Source: CADEEN01 sp963816315
GTDB lineage: Bacteria; Pseudomonadota; Gammaproteobacteria; Burkholderiales; Burkholderiaceae_C
DNA: 64,000 nt
Direction of reading: 5' to 3'
NCBI GenBank assembly: GCA_963816315.1
Contig: CAWFJZ010000006.1
Span: 1-64,000 of the forward strand
The notes under the pieces are model-generated. The model was not told the origin of the DNA. It did no database searches and saw nothing but the letters and a program-made list of their open reading frames with translations. This document shows positions 43,384 through 55,431 of this stretch, one piece after another. Position numbers and translations under genes: made by a program. The number at the start of each line of letters is the position of its first letter. Position 1 is the first letter of the stretch.

Positions 43384-44976
43384 GTGAACTCGCGCTCTTC
43401 CCAGCCCCCGCTGCCTTCGGCCGCCGTGCCCTCGGCGTGCGACGTGCTGGTGGTCGGCGGCGGCATCAACGGCGCCGGCATCGCGCGCGATCTGGCCGGC
43501 CGCGGCGCCTCGGTGCTGCTGGTGGAGAAGGACGATCTGGCGTCGCACACCTCGTCGTCATCGACCAAGTTGATTCACGGCGGCTTGCGTTATCTCGAGT
43601 ACTACGAGTTCGCGCTCGTGCGCAAGGCGCTGGCCGAGCGCGAGCGCTTGCTGAAGAGCGCGCCGCACATCATGTGGCCGCTGCGCTTCGTCATGCCGCA
43701 CGACCCCGGCATGCGGCCGGTGTGGATGATTCGCGCCGGGTTGTTCCTGTATGACCACCTCGCGCACCGCGAGCTGCTGCCGGCGTCGCACACGGTGAAC
43801 CTGCGCGAGCATCCGGCCGGCGCGCCGCTGCACAAGCGTTTTCGCAAAGGCTTTGTCTATTCCGACGGCTGGGTCGATGACGCGCGCCTGGTGGTGTTGA
43901 ACGCGATCGACGCGGCCGAGCATGGCGCCACGGTGATCACGCGCTGTGCGTGCGTCGATGCCGAGCGCAGCGGTGCGCAGTGGCAGGCAACGTTGCGCCG
44001 CGACGATGGCACGACGCACCGCGTGCAAGCGCGTGCGCTCGTCAACGCTGCCGGCCCGTGGGCGGCGCAGTTCCTGGCCGAGCATGCGCATGCGCCGCGC
44101 GCCCAGCATCTGCGCCTCGTCAAAGGCAGCCACATCGTCGTGCGCAAGCGCTTCGACCATGACCACGCCTACATTTTTCAGAACCCGGACAAGCGCATCA
44201 TCTTCGTCATTCCGTACGAAGGCGAGTTCACGTTGATCGGCACGACGGATGTCGAGCACCACGGCGCGATCGGTGCTGCGCGCATCGACGCGAGCGAAGT
44301 CGCGTACCTGTGCGAGCAGGCCAGCCGCTACTTGGAGCGCGCGGTCGTGCCCGCCGATGTGGTGTGGTCGTACTCGGGCGTGCGGCCGTTGCTCGACGAC
44401 GAGTCGGGTGACCCGTCGGCGGTGACGCGCGACTACTCGCTGGAGTTGGACACGTCACAGGCGCCGCTGCTCAACATCTGGGGCGGCAAGATCACGACGT
44501 TTCGCAAGCTCGCCGAAGAAGCGGCCGATCTGCTGGCCGCGCCGCTGGCCTTGCCGCGCGGCGCGTGGACCGAGAGCGCGCTGCTGCCCGGCGGTGACTT
44601 GAGCGCGTGGATCGGCGCGGCGAAGCGCCCCGATGAAGACTTCGAGCGCTTCGTGCATGCGGTGCTGGTGCGTCACCCGCAATTGCACCCGGCGCTGGCG
44701 CGCCGTCTCGCGCGTGCGTATGGCGGGCGCATCGACCAGGTGCTGGGTGAGCGCGGCGACGAAGTCGCCCCCGGCTTGTTCGAAGCCGAGCTGCACTACC
44801 TGCACGACCACGAATGGGCGCGCACCGCCGACGATGTGCTCTGGCGGCGCAGCAAGCTCGGCCTGCATCTGGAGGCGAAGCAACGCGCGGCGGTCGCGGC
44901 CTGGTGTGGCGCACACTGGGCGTCAACCGATCAGCCTGAAAAGAACGACATCACAACGGAGGCCGCATGGAACTGA
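43384..44976 (+). CDS. glpD: Glycerol-3-phosphate dehydrogenase, aerobic (FAD)
   Basis: A 530-residue membrane-associated flavoprotein feeding electrons from glycerol 3-phosphate to quinone. FAD site DVLVVGGGINGAGIARDLAG, substrate and FAD motifs SSSSTKLIHGGLRYLEYYEF, RLVKGSHIVVRKRFDHDHAY and VWSYSGVRPLLDDESGDPSA are intact. GTG 43384 is the probable start; no strong ribosome site is visible. The stop overlaps the glpS start by ten bases. Confidence 0.94.
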   Translation: MNSRSSQPPLPSAAVPSACDVLVVGGGINGAGIARDLAGRGASVLLVEKDDLASHTSSSSTKLIHGGLRYLEYYEFALVRKALAERERLLKSAPHIMWPLRFVMPHDPGMRPVWMIRAGLFLYDHLAHRELLPASHTVNLREHPAGAPLHKRFRKGFVYSDGWVDDARLVVLNAIDAAEHGATVITRCACVDAERSGAQWQATLRRDDGTTHRVQARALVNAAGPWAAQFLAEHAHAPRAQHLRLVKGSHIVVRKRFDHDHAYIFQNPDKRIIFVIPYEGEFTLIGTTDVEHHGAIGAARIDASEVAYLCEQASRYLERAVVPADVVWSYSGVRPLLDDESGDPSAVTRDYSLELDTSQAPLLNIWGGKITTFRKLAEEAADLLAAPLALPRGAWTESALLPGGDLSAWIGAAKRPDEDFERFVHAVLVRHPQLHPALARRLARAYGGRIDQVLGERGDEVAPGLFEAELHYLHDHEWARTADDVLWRRSKLGLHLEAKQRAAVAAWCGAHWASTDQPEKNDITTEAAWN

Positions 44977-46055
44977 GGCTGGAGCGCATCGGCCAGCGCG
45001 TCGGCGCGGCCACGCACCTCTACCCGATCGACCTGACGCTGGTGCCGCGCGCGGTGACGGTGCTGCTCGGCGCCACGCAGGCCGGCAAGACGACGCTGAT
45101 GCGCGTCATGGCTGGCCTGGACGTGCCCACCGCCGGCCGCGTGCTCGCCGATGGCCGCGACGTCACCGGCATGCCGGTGCGCGAGCGCAACGTGGCGATG
45201 GTCTATCAGCAGTTCATCAACTACCCGTCGATGACGGTGGCCGACAACATCGCCTCGCCGCTGAAGCTGCGCGGCGAGAGCGGCATCGATGCGCGCGTCA
45301 ACGAACTCGCGGCCAAGCTGCACATCGAGCCGTTCCTGAAGCGCCTGCCGGCCGAGCTGTCGGGCGGCCAGCAGCAGCGCGTCGCGCTCGCGCGGGCGCT
45401 GGCCAAGAAGGCGCCGCTGATGCTGCTCGACGAGCCGCTGGTGAACCTCGACTACAAGCTGCGCGAGGAGTTGCGCGACGAGTTGTCGGAGCTGTTCGCG
45501 ATCGGCGAATCGACCGTCGTCTATGCCACCACCGAGCCCACCGAGGCCTTGCTGCTCGGCGGCCACACCGCGGTGATGGATGCCGGCGAGGTCTTGCAAT
45601 ACGGGCCGACGGCCGAAGTGTTCCATCGCCCGAAGTCGATCCGCGTCGCACGCGCCTTCAGCGACCCGCCGATGAACCTGATGGCCGCGCGCGCCGCGCC
45701 CGGCGGCGTGGTGCTCGAAGGCGGGCCGCCGCTTCTGGTGGCGCTGCCGGCGTCGGTGACACCCGGCACCGCGCTCACCGTCGGCATCCGTGCCGCCGCG
45801 CTGCGCGTCAAGCCGCGGCCGCAAGACGTGGCCTTGCCGGGCCGCGTCGATCTTGCCGAAATTTCCGGCTCCGACACCTTCGTGCACGTGCACACTGCTG
45901 TCGGCGAACTGGTGCTGCAACTCGGCGGCGTGCATGCGTTCACACTTGGCGAAGCGATCACGCTGCAGCTCGGCGCGGCGCAGTTCTATGTTTTTGACGG
46001 CAAGGGCGATCTGCTCGTCGCGCCGGACTCTGAATTGAAGCGAGCGACACACTGA
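44967..46055 (+). CDS. glpS: Glycerol ABC importer ATP-binding subunit GlpS
   Basis: A 362-residue ATPase. The Walker A is divergent (LLGATQAGKTTLMRVMAGLD); signature LPAELSGGQQQRVALARALA; Walker B LMLLDEPLVNLDYKL; the H-loop reads VVYATTEPTEALLL, with no His. This is the pattern of GlpS in the glycerol transporter studied in Rhizobium leguminosarum, which has two different ATPases. C-terminal TOBE-like domain follows. The stop and the glpT start overlap (TGATG). Confidence 0.9.
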   Translation: MELRLERIGQRVGAATHLYPIDLTLVPRAVTVLLGATQAGKTTLMRVMAGLDVPTAGRVLADGRDVTGMPVRERNVAMVYQQFINYPSMTVADNIASPLKLRGESGIDARVNELAAKLHIEPFLKRLPAELSGGQQQRVALARALAKKAPLMLLDEPLVNLDYKLREELRDELSELFAIGESTVVYATTEPTEALLLGGHTAVMDAGEVLQYGPTAEVFHRPKSIRVARAFSDPPMNLMAARAAPGGVVLEGGPPLLVALPASVTPGTALTVGIRAAALRVKPRPQDVALPGRVDLAEISGSDTFVHVHTAVGELVLQLGGVHAFTLGEAITLQLGAAQFYVFDGKGDLLVAPDSELKRATH

Positions 46056-47083
46056 TGGCCCGCATCGAACTCGACCTCGCTCATGCCTACCGGCCGAACC
46101 CGCAGCGCGACGAAGACTACGCACTGCTGCCGCTGAAGATGACCTTCGACAACGGCGGCGCCTACGCGCTGCTGGGGCCTTCCGGCTGCGGCAAGACGAC
46201 GTTGCTCAACATCGTCTCCGGCCTCGTCAAACCGTCGCGCGGCGGGCTCACGTTCGACGGCCGCGACGTCACGCAGCAAACGCCGCAGCAGCGCAACATC
46301 GCGCAGGTGTTCCAGTTCCCGGTGATCTACGACACGATGACGGTGGCGCAGAACCTCGCCTTCCCGCTGAAGAACCGCGGCGTGGCGGACGACAAGATCA
46401 AACAGCGCGTCGGCAAGATCGCCGAGATGCTCGAACTCTCCGGCCAGTTGAACCAGCGCGCCGCCGGCCTCGCCGCCGATGCCAAGCAGAAGATCTCGCT
46501 CGGCCGCGGCCTGGTGCGCGAAGACGTGAGCGCGGTGCTGTTCGACGAGCCGCTGACGGTGATCGACCCGCACCTGAAGTGGCAGTTGCGGCGCAAGTTG
46601 AAGCAGATCCACGCCGAGCTGAAGCTGACGCTGATCTACGTCACGCACGACCAGGTCGAGGCGCTGACCTTCGCGCAGCAGGTCGTCGTGATGACGCGCG
46701 GCCGCGCGGTGCAGATCGGCACCGCGTCGGAGCTGTTCGAGCGGCCGCGCCACACCTTCGTCGGCAACTTCATCGGCTCGCCGGGCATGAACTTTTTGCC
46801 GGCGAGCGTGGCGCCGGGTGCGCCCGCCGGTCGCGACGAAGCTCGGCGTGCGGCCGGAGTACGTGACGCTGGCCGAAGCCAATGCGCACGGCGCCGTGCC
46901 GGCCACGGTGACGCAGGCGCAGGACATCGGCACCTACTGGCTCCTGACCGCCACGCTCGGCGGCGGTGAGATCGTGCGTGCGCGCTTGCCGCTCGGTCAG
47001 TCGATCCCCGGCGTCGGCGAGCGCGTGTGGCTCGGCATCGTCGGCTCGCACACCTGCTACTACAAGGACGAGGAGTTGGTTGC

Positions 47084-47087
<4 letters not shown>
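46055..47087 (+). CDS. glpT: Glycerol ABC importer ATP-binding subunit GlpT, one frameshift
   Basis: The second ATPase of the importer (named glpT in the glpSTPQUV scheme; not the glycerol-3-phosphate antiporter). Walker A LLGPSGCGKTTLLNIVSGLV, Walker B AVLLFDEPLTVIDPHL and the H-loop LIYVTHDQVEALTF are canonical, but the signature reads LAADAKQKISLGRGL, without LSGGQ. A one-base shift near 46830 (APGAPAG / VATKLGVRPEYV) separates the C-terminal domain, about 340 residues in all. Confidence 0.88.
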
Positions 47088-47968
<881 letters not shown>

Positions 47969-47970
<2 letters not shown>

Positions 47971-48780
47971 GCCTGACCGTTTCCAGAAACGCAGCTTCTT
48001 CCTCGTCGCCTATCTCGTCTTCGCCATCCTGCCGGTGTACTGGATGGTCAACATGTCGTTCAAGACGAACGAGGAGATCCTCTCCACCTTCAGCCTGTGG
48101 CCGCGCGACTTCACGCTGGCGCACTACACGACGATCTTCACCGACGTGAGTCCTGGTACTCGGGCTACATCAACTCGCTGATCTACGTCGCCATCAACAC
48201 GGTGATCTCGCTCGTCGTCGCGCTGCCGGCGGCCTATGCGTTCTCGCGCTACCGTTTTCTCGGCGACAAGCATGTCTTCTTCTGGCTGCTGACCAATCGC
48301 ATGACGCCGCCGGCCGTCTTCCTGCTGCCGTTCTTCCAGCTCTACACGACGCTCGGCATGATGGACACGCACATCGCCGTCGCACTGGCGCACCTGCTGT
48401 TCAACGTGCCGCTGGCGGTGTGGATCCTCGAAGGCTTCATGAGCGGCATCCCGCGCGAGATCGACGAGACGGCCTACATCGACGGCTACACCTTCCCGCG
48501 CTTTTTCCTCACCATCTTCATCCCGCTGATCAAGGCCGGCGTCGGCGTCGCCGCGTTCTTCTGCTTCATGTTCAGCTGGGTCGAGCTGCTGATGGCGCGC
48601 ACGCTGACCAGCGTCAACGCCAAGCCGATCGTCGCCACGATGACGCGCACCGTGTCGGCCTCGGGCATGGACTGGGGCGTGCTCGCCGCGGCCGGCGTGC
48701 TGACCATCGTGCCGGGCGCGATCGTGATTTGGTTCGTGCGCAACTACATCGCCAAAGGTTTTGCCATGGGGCGCGTTTAG
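47969..48780 (+). CDS. glpQ: Glycerol ABC importer permease GlpQ, one frameshift
   Basis: The second permease, about 270 residues. A GGAGG ribosome site precedes ATG 47969. MPDRFQKRSFFLVAYLVFAI opens the first helix; after a one-base shift near 48150, SLIYVAINTVISLVVALPAA, GIPREIDETAYIDGYTFPRF (EAA loop) and VLAAAGVLTIVPGAIVIWFV follow to the stop. This glpQ is not the phosphodiesterase of E. coli. Confidence 0.88.
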
Positions 48781-48792
48781 GAGGGTGTGACC

Positions 48793-49101
48793 ATGTTCGA
48801 GTGGATGGCCTGGACCCTTCCGGTCGCGGTGTTCTTCTCCTGCATCGTGCTGATGCTGGTCGGCATGACGGTCTGGGAGATCAAGGTGCCGACGGTGGAG
48901 CGCCGCGGCTTCCTGCCGATCGCCACGACGCGCGGCGACCGCCTGTTCATCGGCCTGCTTTCTGCGGCCTACGTGAACCTGGCGTTCGTGGCGGTGAGCG
49001 AAAAAATGGTGACGTGGTTCGGGCTCGAAACGGAGCCGTCGATCTGGTGGAGCTTCGGTTTGTCGATGGCGCTGCTCGCGCTGATCATGCGCAAAGGTTG
49101 A
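48793..49101 (+). CDS. glpU: DUF2160 small membrane protein (GlpU)
   Basis: A 102-residue protein with three hydrophobic segments (MAWTLPVAVFFSCIVLMLVG; RLFIGLLSAAYVNLAFVAVS; PSIWWSFGLSMALLALIMRK) of the DUF2160 family. It occurs in glycerol ABC operons between the permeases and the binding protein, as in the R. leguminosarum glpDRSTPQUV cluster. Its exact role is unknown. ATG 48793 sits eight bases after AGGAGG. Confidence 0.87.
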   Translation: MFEWMAWTLPVAVFFSCIVLMLVGMTVWEIKVPTVERRGFLPIATTRGDRLFIGLLSAAYVNLAFVAVSEKMVTWFGLETEPSIWWSFGLSMALLALIMRKG

Positions 49102-49175
49102 AAGACAGGACCGCCGGCTTCTCTTCCCAGCCGTCGGCCCCACTGCACAACGGGAAGCACTTGCAGGAGACGACA

Positions 49176-50911
<1,736 letters not shown>

Positions 50912-50944
50912 CGCGCTGCTCGAACGACGGTCGCGACGCCGAAG

Positions 50945-50985
50945 CGGCCGCACGCGGTGGATTGCCGCGTGCGGCCGTTGTGCTT
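50945..50985 (+). terminator. Hairpin terminator of the glycerol operon
   Basis: A perfect 13-bp stem CGGCCGCACGCGG / CCGCGTGCGGCCG (50945-50957 / 50965-50977), loop of seven bases, followed by TTGTGCTTGG. It starts 34 bp after the glpV stop. The U-tract is weak, so it may act with Rho. Confidence 0.7.
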
Positions 50986-51117
50986 GGTGCGGCCGCGCCG
51001 CGCATGGCATGCTCGCCGGCAATGCGCTCATGGCCAGCTGTTCCATGAACCGCTTGCGCTTCTCGTCGTGCTGCGGCGCTGACCGCGCTGCGGGTGCTGC
51101 CGCGGGCGGCTCGTGCG

Positions 51118-52071
51118 ATGCTGATTGGCACGCTGTTCGCGCTGGCCGCCGGCCTGATGTGGGGCCTGGTCTTCGTCGCGCCGCTGATGCTGCCCGACTA
51201 CCCGGCGGCGCTGTTGTCGGTGTCGCGCTATCTCGCCTTCGGCCTGATCGCGCTGCCGCTGGCGTGGTTCGGCCGCGCGCGTTTGGCGCAATTGACGCGC
51301 GATGACTGGATCGAGGCGGGCAAGCTGTCGCTGGTCGGCAACCTGATCTATTACCTGTGCCTGGCCGCGGCGATCCAGCGCGCCGGCGGGCCGCTGCCGA
51401 CGATGATCATCGGCACGCTGCCGGTGGTGATCGCGATCACGTCGAACCTGCGCGACCATGCGCGCGACGGCCGCCTGCCGTGGATGAAGTTGCTGCCGTC
51501 GCTGCTGCTGATCGCGCCGGCATCGCCTGCGTCAACCAGGTCGAGCTGCAACGCCTGGCGCGCCGACAGCCAACGCCGACCTCGGCCGCTACGCCACCGG
51601 CGCACTGCTCGCCGTGGCCGCAGTCGCTTGCTGGACCTGGTACCCGATCCGTAACGCCGACTGGATGCGCGCGCATCCGGATCGCTCGGCCACGCGCGTG
51701 GGCGACGGCACAGGGCATCGCCACGCTGCCGCTGTCGGCGCTCGGCTTCGCCGCGTTCTGGGCCTGGAGCGCGGCCGGCGGCAGCGCGGTTCGTGATGCC
51801 GTTCGGCCCGACGCCGCTGCTCTTCATCGGCCTGATGTTCTCGATCGGCCTGTTCGCGTCGTGGCTCGGCACGTTGTGCTGGAACGCGGCGAGCCAGCGC
51901 CTGCCGACGACAGTGGTCGGCCAGTTGATCGTTTTCGAAACCCTGGCGGCGCTGGCCTACGCCTTCGTGCTGCGGCGCGAAATGCCGGGCGCGGTGACGC
52001 TCGTCGGCGTGGCGTTGCTCGTCGGCGGCGTGCTGCTGGCACTGCGCGTGAAGTCCGTCGCAGTCCATTGA
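51118..52071 (+). CDS. DMT/EamA-type exporter, four frameshifts
   Basis: A ten-helix drug/metabolite transporter of about 315 residues in several frames: LIGTLFALAAGLMWGLVFVA, YPAALLSVSRYLAFGLIALP, GPLPTMIIGTLPVVIAITSN, then (after shifts near 51520, 51565, 51705 and 51785) GRYATGALLAVAAVACWTWY, MPFGPTPLLFIGLMFSIGLF and LPTTVVGQLIVFETLAALAY. Each half ends with a region like an EamA repeat. Substrate unknown. Confidence 0.8.
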
Positions 52072-52247
52072 CCGGCGGATACACGGCTTGCGCTTGCGCG
52101 TGCGGCGGCTGCATCTCGACACCTCTTCATCGGTAACCGCGGCGATGCGCGTGCATCGATCACAGCGCGTTTTTTCGCGCCTGACGAACATGCTTGCACA
52201 CCGTTCAAGACGACGGGCGCATCAGCGAAGGGGAGAGGGAGATCACC

Positions 52248-52346
52248 ATGTGGAACGACACTGCCACCGCGATCAAGGTGCTTGCCGGTTGTGTGCTCGG
52301 GGGTTGTTTTGCCGTTGCGCTGATCGTCACGACAGCGATCGGCTGA
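52248..52346 (+). CDS. Very small single-helix membrane protein
   Basis: A 32-residue frame with a purine-rich ribosome site (GGGGAGAGGGAG) 5-15 bp before ATG 52248. The sequence is a soluble start (MWNDTATAIKVLAG) followed by a single hydrophobic helix with two Cys (CVLGGCFAVALIVTTAIG). It lies alone between the DMT exporter and the convergent glcF. Function unknown. Confidence 0.5.
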   Translation: MWNDTATAIKVLAGCVLGGCFAVALIVTTAIG

Positions 52347-52349
52347 GTC

Positions 52350-53592
52350 TCAGGTCAGCGCATCGTCGAGCACTTCGACCCAATGCCGCACCGGTGTTGC
52401 GGTGCCGGTCTGAAGATGCTGGATGCAGCCGACGTTGGCCGAGACGATGGTCTGCGCTTCGAGCGGCGCCAGGTTGGCGAGCTTGCGGTCGCGCAGTTCG
52501 TAGGCGAGCTTGGGCTGCGTCACGCTGTAGGTGCCGGCCGAGCCGCAGCAGAGGTGGCTCTCGTTCGTCGCCACGCTGATGTCGAAGCCGAGTTCGCGCA
52601 ATCCGCCTTCGACACCGCCGCGCAACTGCTGGCCATGCTGCAGCGTGCACGGCGGATGAAAGGCAAGTTTCCGTACTCGCTGAACGCAGCTTCGGCTTCA
52701 ACGCCGGCACCAGCATCGGCAACAGCTCCGACAAGTCCTTCGTCAGCGCGCTGATGCGCTCGGCCTTCTCGGCATAGGCGCTGTCGTGCGCCAGGTGGTG
52801 CGCGTACTCCTTGACCGTGGCGCCGCAGCCCGAAGCGTTCATGACGATCGCCTCGACCGTGCCGGCGGAGGTGAGGCCCTGCACCAGCGGCCACCAGGCG
52901 TCGATGTTGCGCCGCATGTCGGCGAGGCCGCCTTCGGCGTCGTTCAGGTGCGTGCGGATCGCGCCGCAGCAGCCGGCGTCGTCGGCCACCAGCGTCTGGA
53001 TGCCGGCGGCGTCGAGCACGCGCGCGGTGGCGGCGTTGATGTTGGGCATCATGGCCGGCTGCACGCAGCCCATCAGCATCAGCACCTTGCGCGTGTGGGC
53101 GCGCGTCGGCCATTGGTGCGCGCGCGCCGTGCCCTTGGCCGGCACCTTGTTCTTCAGCGATGCCGGCAGCAGCGGGCGCACCATCTGACCCAGCTTCATC
53201 GCCGGCGAAAACAGCGGCGAGGTCAGGCCTTCCTTGAGCGCAGTGCGCACGAGCCGCTCCATCAACGGCCGCTCGACCTTGGCCTCGACGACCTTGCGGC
53301 CGATATCGACCAAGTGCCCGTACTGCACGCCGCTCGGGCAGGTGCTCTCGCAGTTGCGGCAGGTCAGACAGCGGTCGAGATGCAACTGCGTCGCCCGTGT
53401 CGGCGCCGCACCTTCCAAGACCTGCTTGATCAGGTAGATGCGCCCGCGCGGCCCGTCGAGTTCGTCGCCGAGCAACTGGTACGTCGGGCAGGTGGCGGTG
53501 CAGAAGCCGCAGTGCACGCACTTGCGCAGGATCGCCTCGGCGGCATCGCCATCGGGCGTGCCTTTGTATTCGGGGGCGAGGTTGGTTTGCAT
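52350..53592 (-). CDS. glcF: Glycolate oxidase iron-sulfur subunit, two frameshifts
   Basis: The electron-transfer subunit of glycolate oxidase, about 410 residues. Two [4Fe-4S] motifs at the N-terminus: CVHCGFCTATCPTY and CLTCRNCESTCPSG. CCG-type motifs follow: DDAGCCGAIRTHL and SHLCCGSAGTYSVTQ. Shifts near 52680 and 52620 separate the last part, which ends HWVEVLDDALT. Together with GlcD and GlcE it oxidises glycolate to glyoxylate and passes electrons to quinone. Confidence 0.9.
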
Positions 53593-53601
53593 TCAGGTAT
53601 G

Positions 53602-53669
53602 CCGCCGGGCCGTCCCAAGGCAGACCTGCGCCCCCTCGGGGGGCCGCGAACGAAGTGAGCTTGGGGGCC
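53602..53669. repeat. Dispersed intergenic repeat, copy 2
   Basis: Matches 4793-4858 in inverse orientation, with shared blocks GCCGGGCCG, CCCAAGGCA and GCGAACGAAGTGAGC. It lies between glcF and the methyltransferase gene, inside the glc operon. Confidence 0.75.
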
Positions 53670-53675
53670 GTCTCA

Positions 53676-54336
53676 TCAGGTCAGTTCGTAGCTCAAGGCC
53701 CAGTAGTGCGTCCACTGCTGCCATTGCGTGTTGTGCGCATGGGGGCCGATCGCAACCAAGGCTTGCTCGCGCGTCGGGAAGTTCTTCAGCACCTCGTGCG
53801 TGCTGCCGTCGTCGAGCCGGCGCTGCTGGTAGGTGTTGCCGTCGTCGTCGGAGCGCGCGATCGGCGTGCTGCTGCCTTCGACGTACAGGTTGTCGATGAA
53901 GACGACGCGCGCGCCGGGTCGTAGCTTGGCGTGCAGCGCAGCGAGCCAAGGGCGGCAGTCGCGCCAGCGGCACATGCGACCACCAGAAGCCGGCGAAGGC
54001 GGCGTCGAATGCGCCGTCGATCTCACGCGGCGCATACGCATCGGCCAGCGCGAAGCGCACGCGCCGCTCGGGCAGCCGTTTGCGTTGGGCCATGGCGATC
54101 GTCTCGCTGTTCAGATCGGTGGCCAGCCAGCTCGCGCAATCGCGCGCACCGTGCAGCGTCCACCAACCAGTGCCGCAAGCGATCTCAAGCACATCGCGGT
54201 TCGCAAACCGGCTCGGCAACCAGGCCTCGATCGCGCGCAGATCGGCTTGCCGCTCCGGCTTGGCATAGACGCGTTCGTACTCGGCGGCGCGGCGCGCGTA
54301 GTAGGCCTGCATGCTTTCGACGATGTGCTCGCTCAT
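53676..54336 (-). CDS. Class I SAM-dependent methyltransferase, one frameshift
   Basis: About 220 residues: VLEIACGTGWWTLHGARDCA (SAM motif I), LATDLNSETIAMAQRKRLP, FDAAFAGFWWSHVPLARLPP, then after a shift near 53945 LRPGARVVFIDNLYVEGSST (post-motif) to the stop. UbiE/COQ5-like fold, substrate unknown. It lies between glcE and glcF on the same strand, eight bases after glcE ends... its start is 8 bp from the glcE stop, so it is in the operon. Confidence 0.85.
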
Positions 54337-54343
54337 CGCGGCG

Positions 54344-55429
54344 TCACAGGTCGGCATACAAGCGCCCGCGATTGAACACGCGGTCGGGGTCGAAGCTGTC
54401 GCGCAGACCGCGGTGGATTTTTTCCACCGCCGGTGTCAGCGGATGGAACGCGCCGGCGCTCTTGTCCCGGCCGCGGAACAGCGTCGCATGGCCGCCGCCT
54501 TTGACCGCCGCGTCGCGCACGAGCGCCGCACTCGCGTTCGTGCACAGCCAGCGTTGCGCACCGCCCCATTCGATCAACTGCTCGCCTTGCAGCGCGATCG
54601 GCGGCGCGGTGCTCGCCACCGAGAAGCGCCACAGCGCGGCGCCCTTGTCTTCGGCCTTGGCCGCCGTGGCGAAAAACTCGTCGCCATGGTCGCGCAGGCC
54701 GCGCCAGAACGCTGCGGCCAGCGGCGCATCGATGACGTCGCCGCCCAACTGCTTCTGTGCCGCTTCCACGGCCGCGCGCGCGCCCGACAAGCGCAGCACG
54801 AGCATGCCGCTCCACCACGCACTCGCCGCAATCGGCAGCGGTTCGCCGCCCCAGGCGTTCAGCCGCTTCAGCGCTTCAGGCTGATCGCACTCGAAGCGGA
54901 TCGTCGCCGTGGCCACCGCGACCGGCAGCACTTTCAACGACACCTCGCAGATCACGCCGAGCGTGCCCATCGAGCCGGCCAGGGCACGGCTGACGTCGTA
55001 GCCGGCGACGTTCTTCATCACCTGGCCGCCGAAGGTCAGCACCTGGCCTTTGCCGTTGGCCAGCGTCGCGCCGAGCACATGGTCGCGCACGCCGCCGGCG
55101 CTGGCGCGCGCCGGCCCGGCGAGGCCCGCGGCGACCATGCCGCCGACCGTGCCGCGAGCGACATAACGCGGCGGCTCGAACGCCAAGTGTTGGCCTTTTT
55201 CGGCGAGCGTGGCTTCGAGATCTTCGAGCAGCGTGCCGGCGCGCACGGTGACGACGAGCTCGCTCGGCTCGTAATTGCTGATGCCCGCCAGCGGTTTCAC
55301 GTCGAGCGGCTCGCCGTGCAGCACGTTGCCGTAGAAGTCCTTGGTGCCGCCGCCGACGATGCGCAGCGCGCTCTTGGCGGCGCGAGCGGTCTGGATTTGA
55401 TCGACGAGACGGGCGAGTTGCGCTTCCAC
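54344..55429 (-). CDS. glcE: Glycolate oxidase FAD-binding subunit GlcE
   Basis: A 361-residue subunit with the FAD-binding PCMH-type N-terminus: LRIVGGGTKDFYGNVLHGEP, then PRYVARGTVGGMVAAGLAGP and VMKNVAGYDVSRALAGSMGT, and C-terminal DSFDPDRVFNRGRLY. It starts 2 bp after the glcD stop. Works in the GlcDEF complex. Confidence 0.93.
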   Translation of the reverse strand: MEAQLARLVDQIQTARAAKSALRIVGGGTKDFYGNVLHGEPLDVKPLAGISNYEPSELVVTVRAGTLLEDLEATLAEKGQHLAFEPPRYVARGTVGGMVAAGLAGPARASAGGVRDHVLGATLANGKGQVLTFGGQVMKNVAGYDVSRALAGSMGTLGVICEVSLKVLPVAVATATIRFECDQPEALKRLNAWGGEPLPIAASAWWSGMLVLRLSGARAAVEAAQKQLGGDVIDAPLAAAFWRGLRDHGDEFFATAAKAEDKGAALWRFSVASTAPPIALQGEQLIEWGGAQRWLCTNASAALVRDAAVKGGGHATLFRGRDKSAGAFHPLTPAVEKIHRGLRDSFDPDRVFNRGRLYADL

Positions 55430-55431
55430 GT

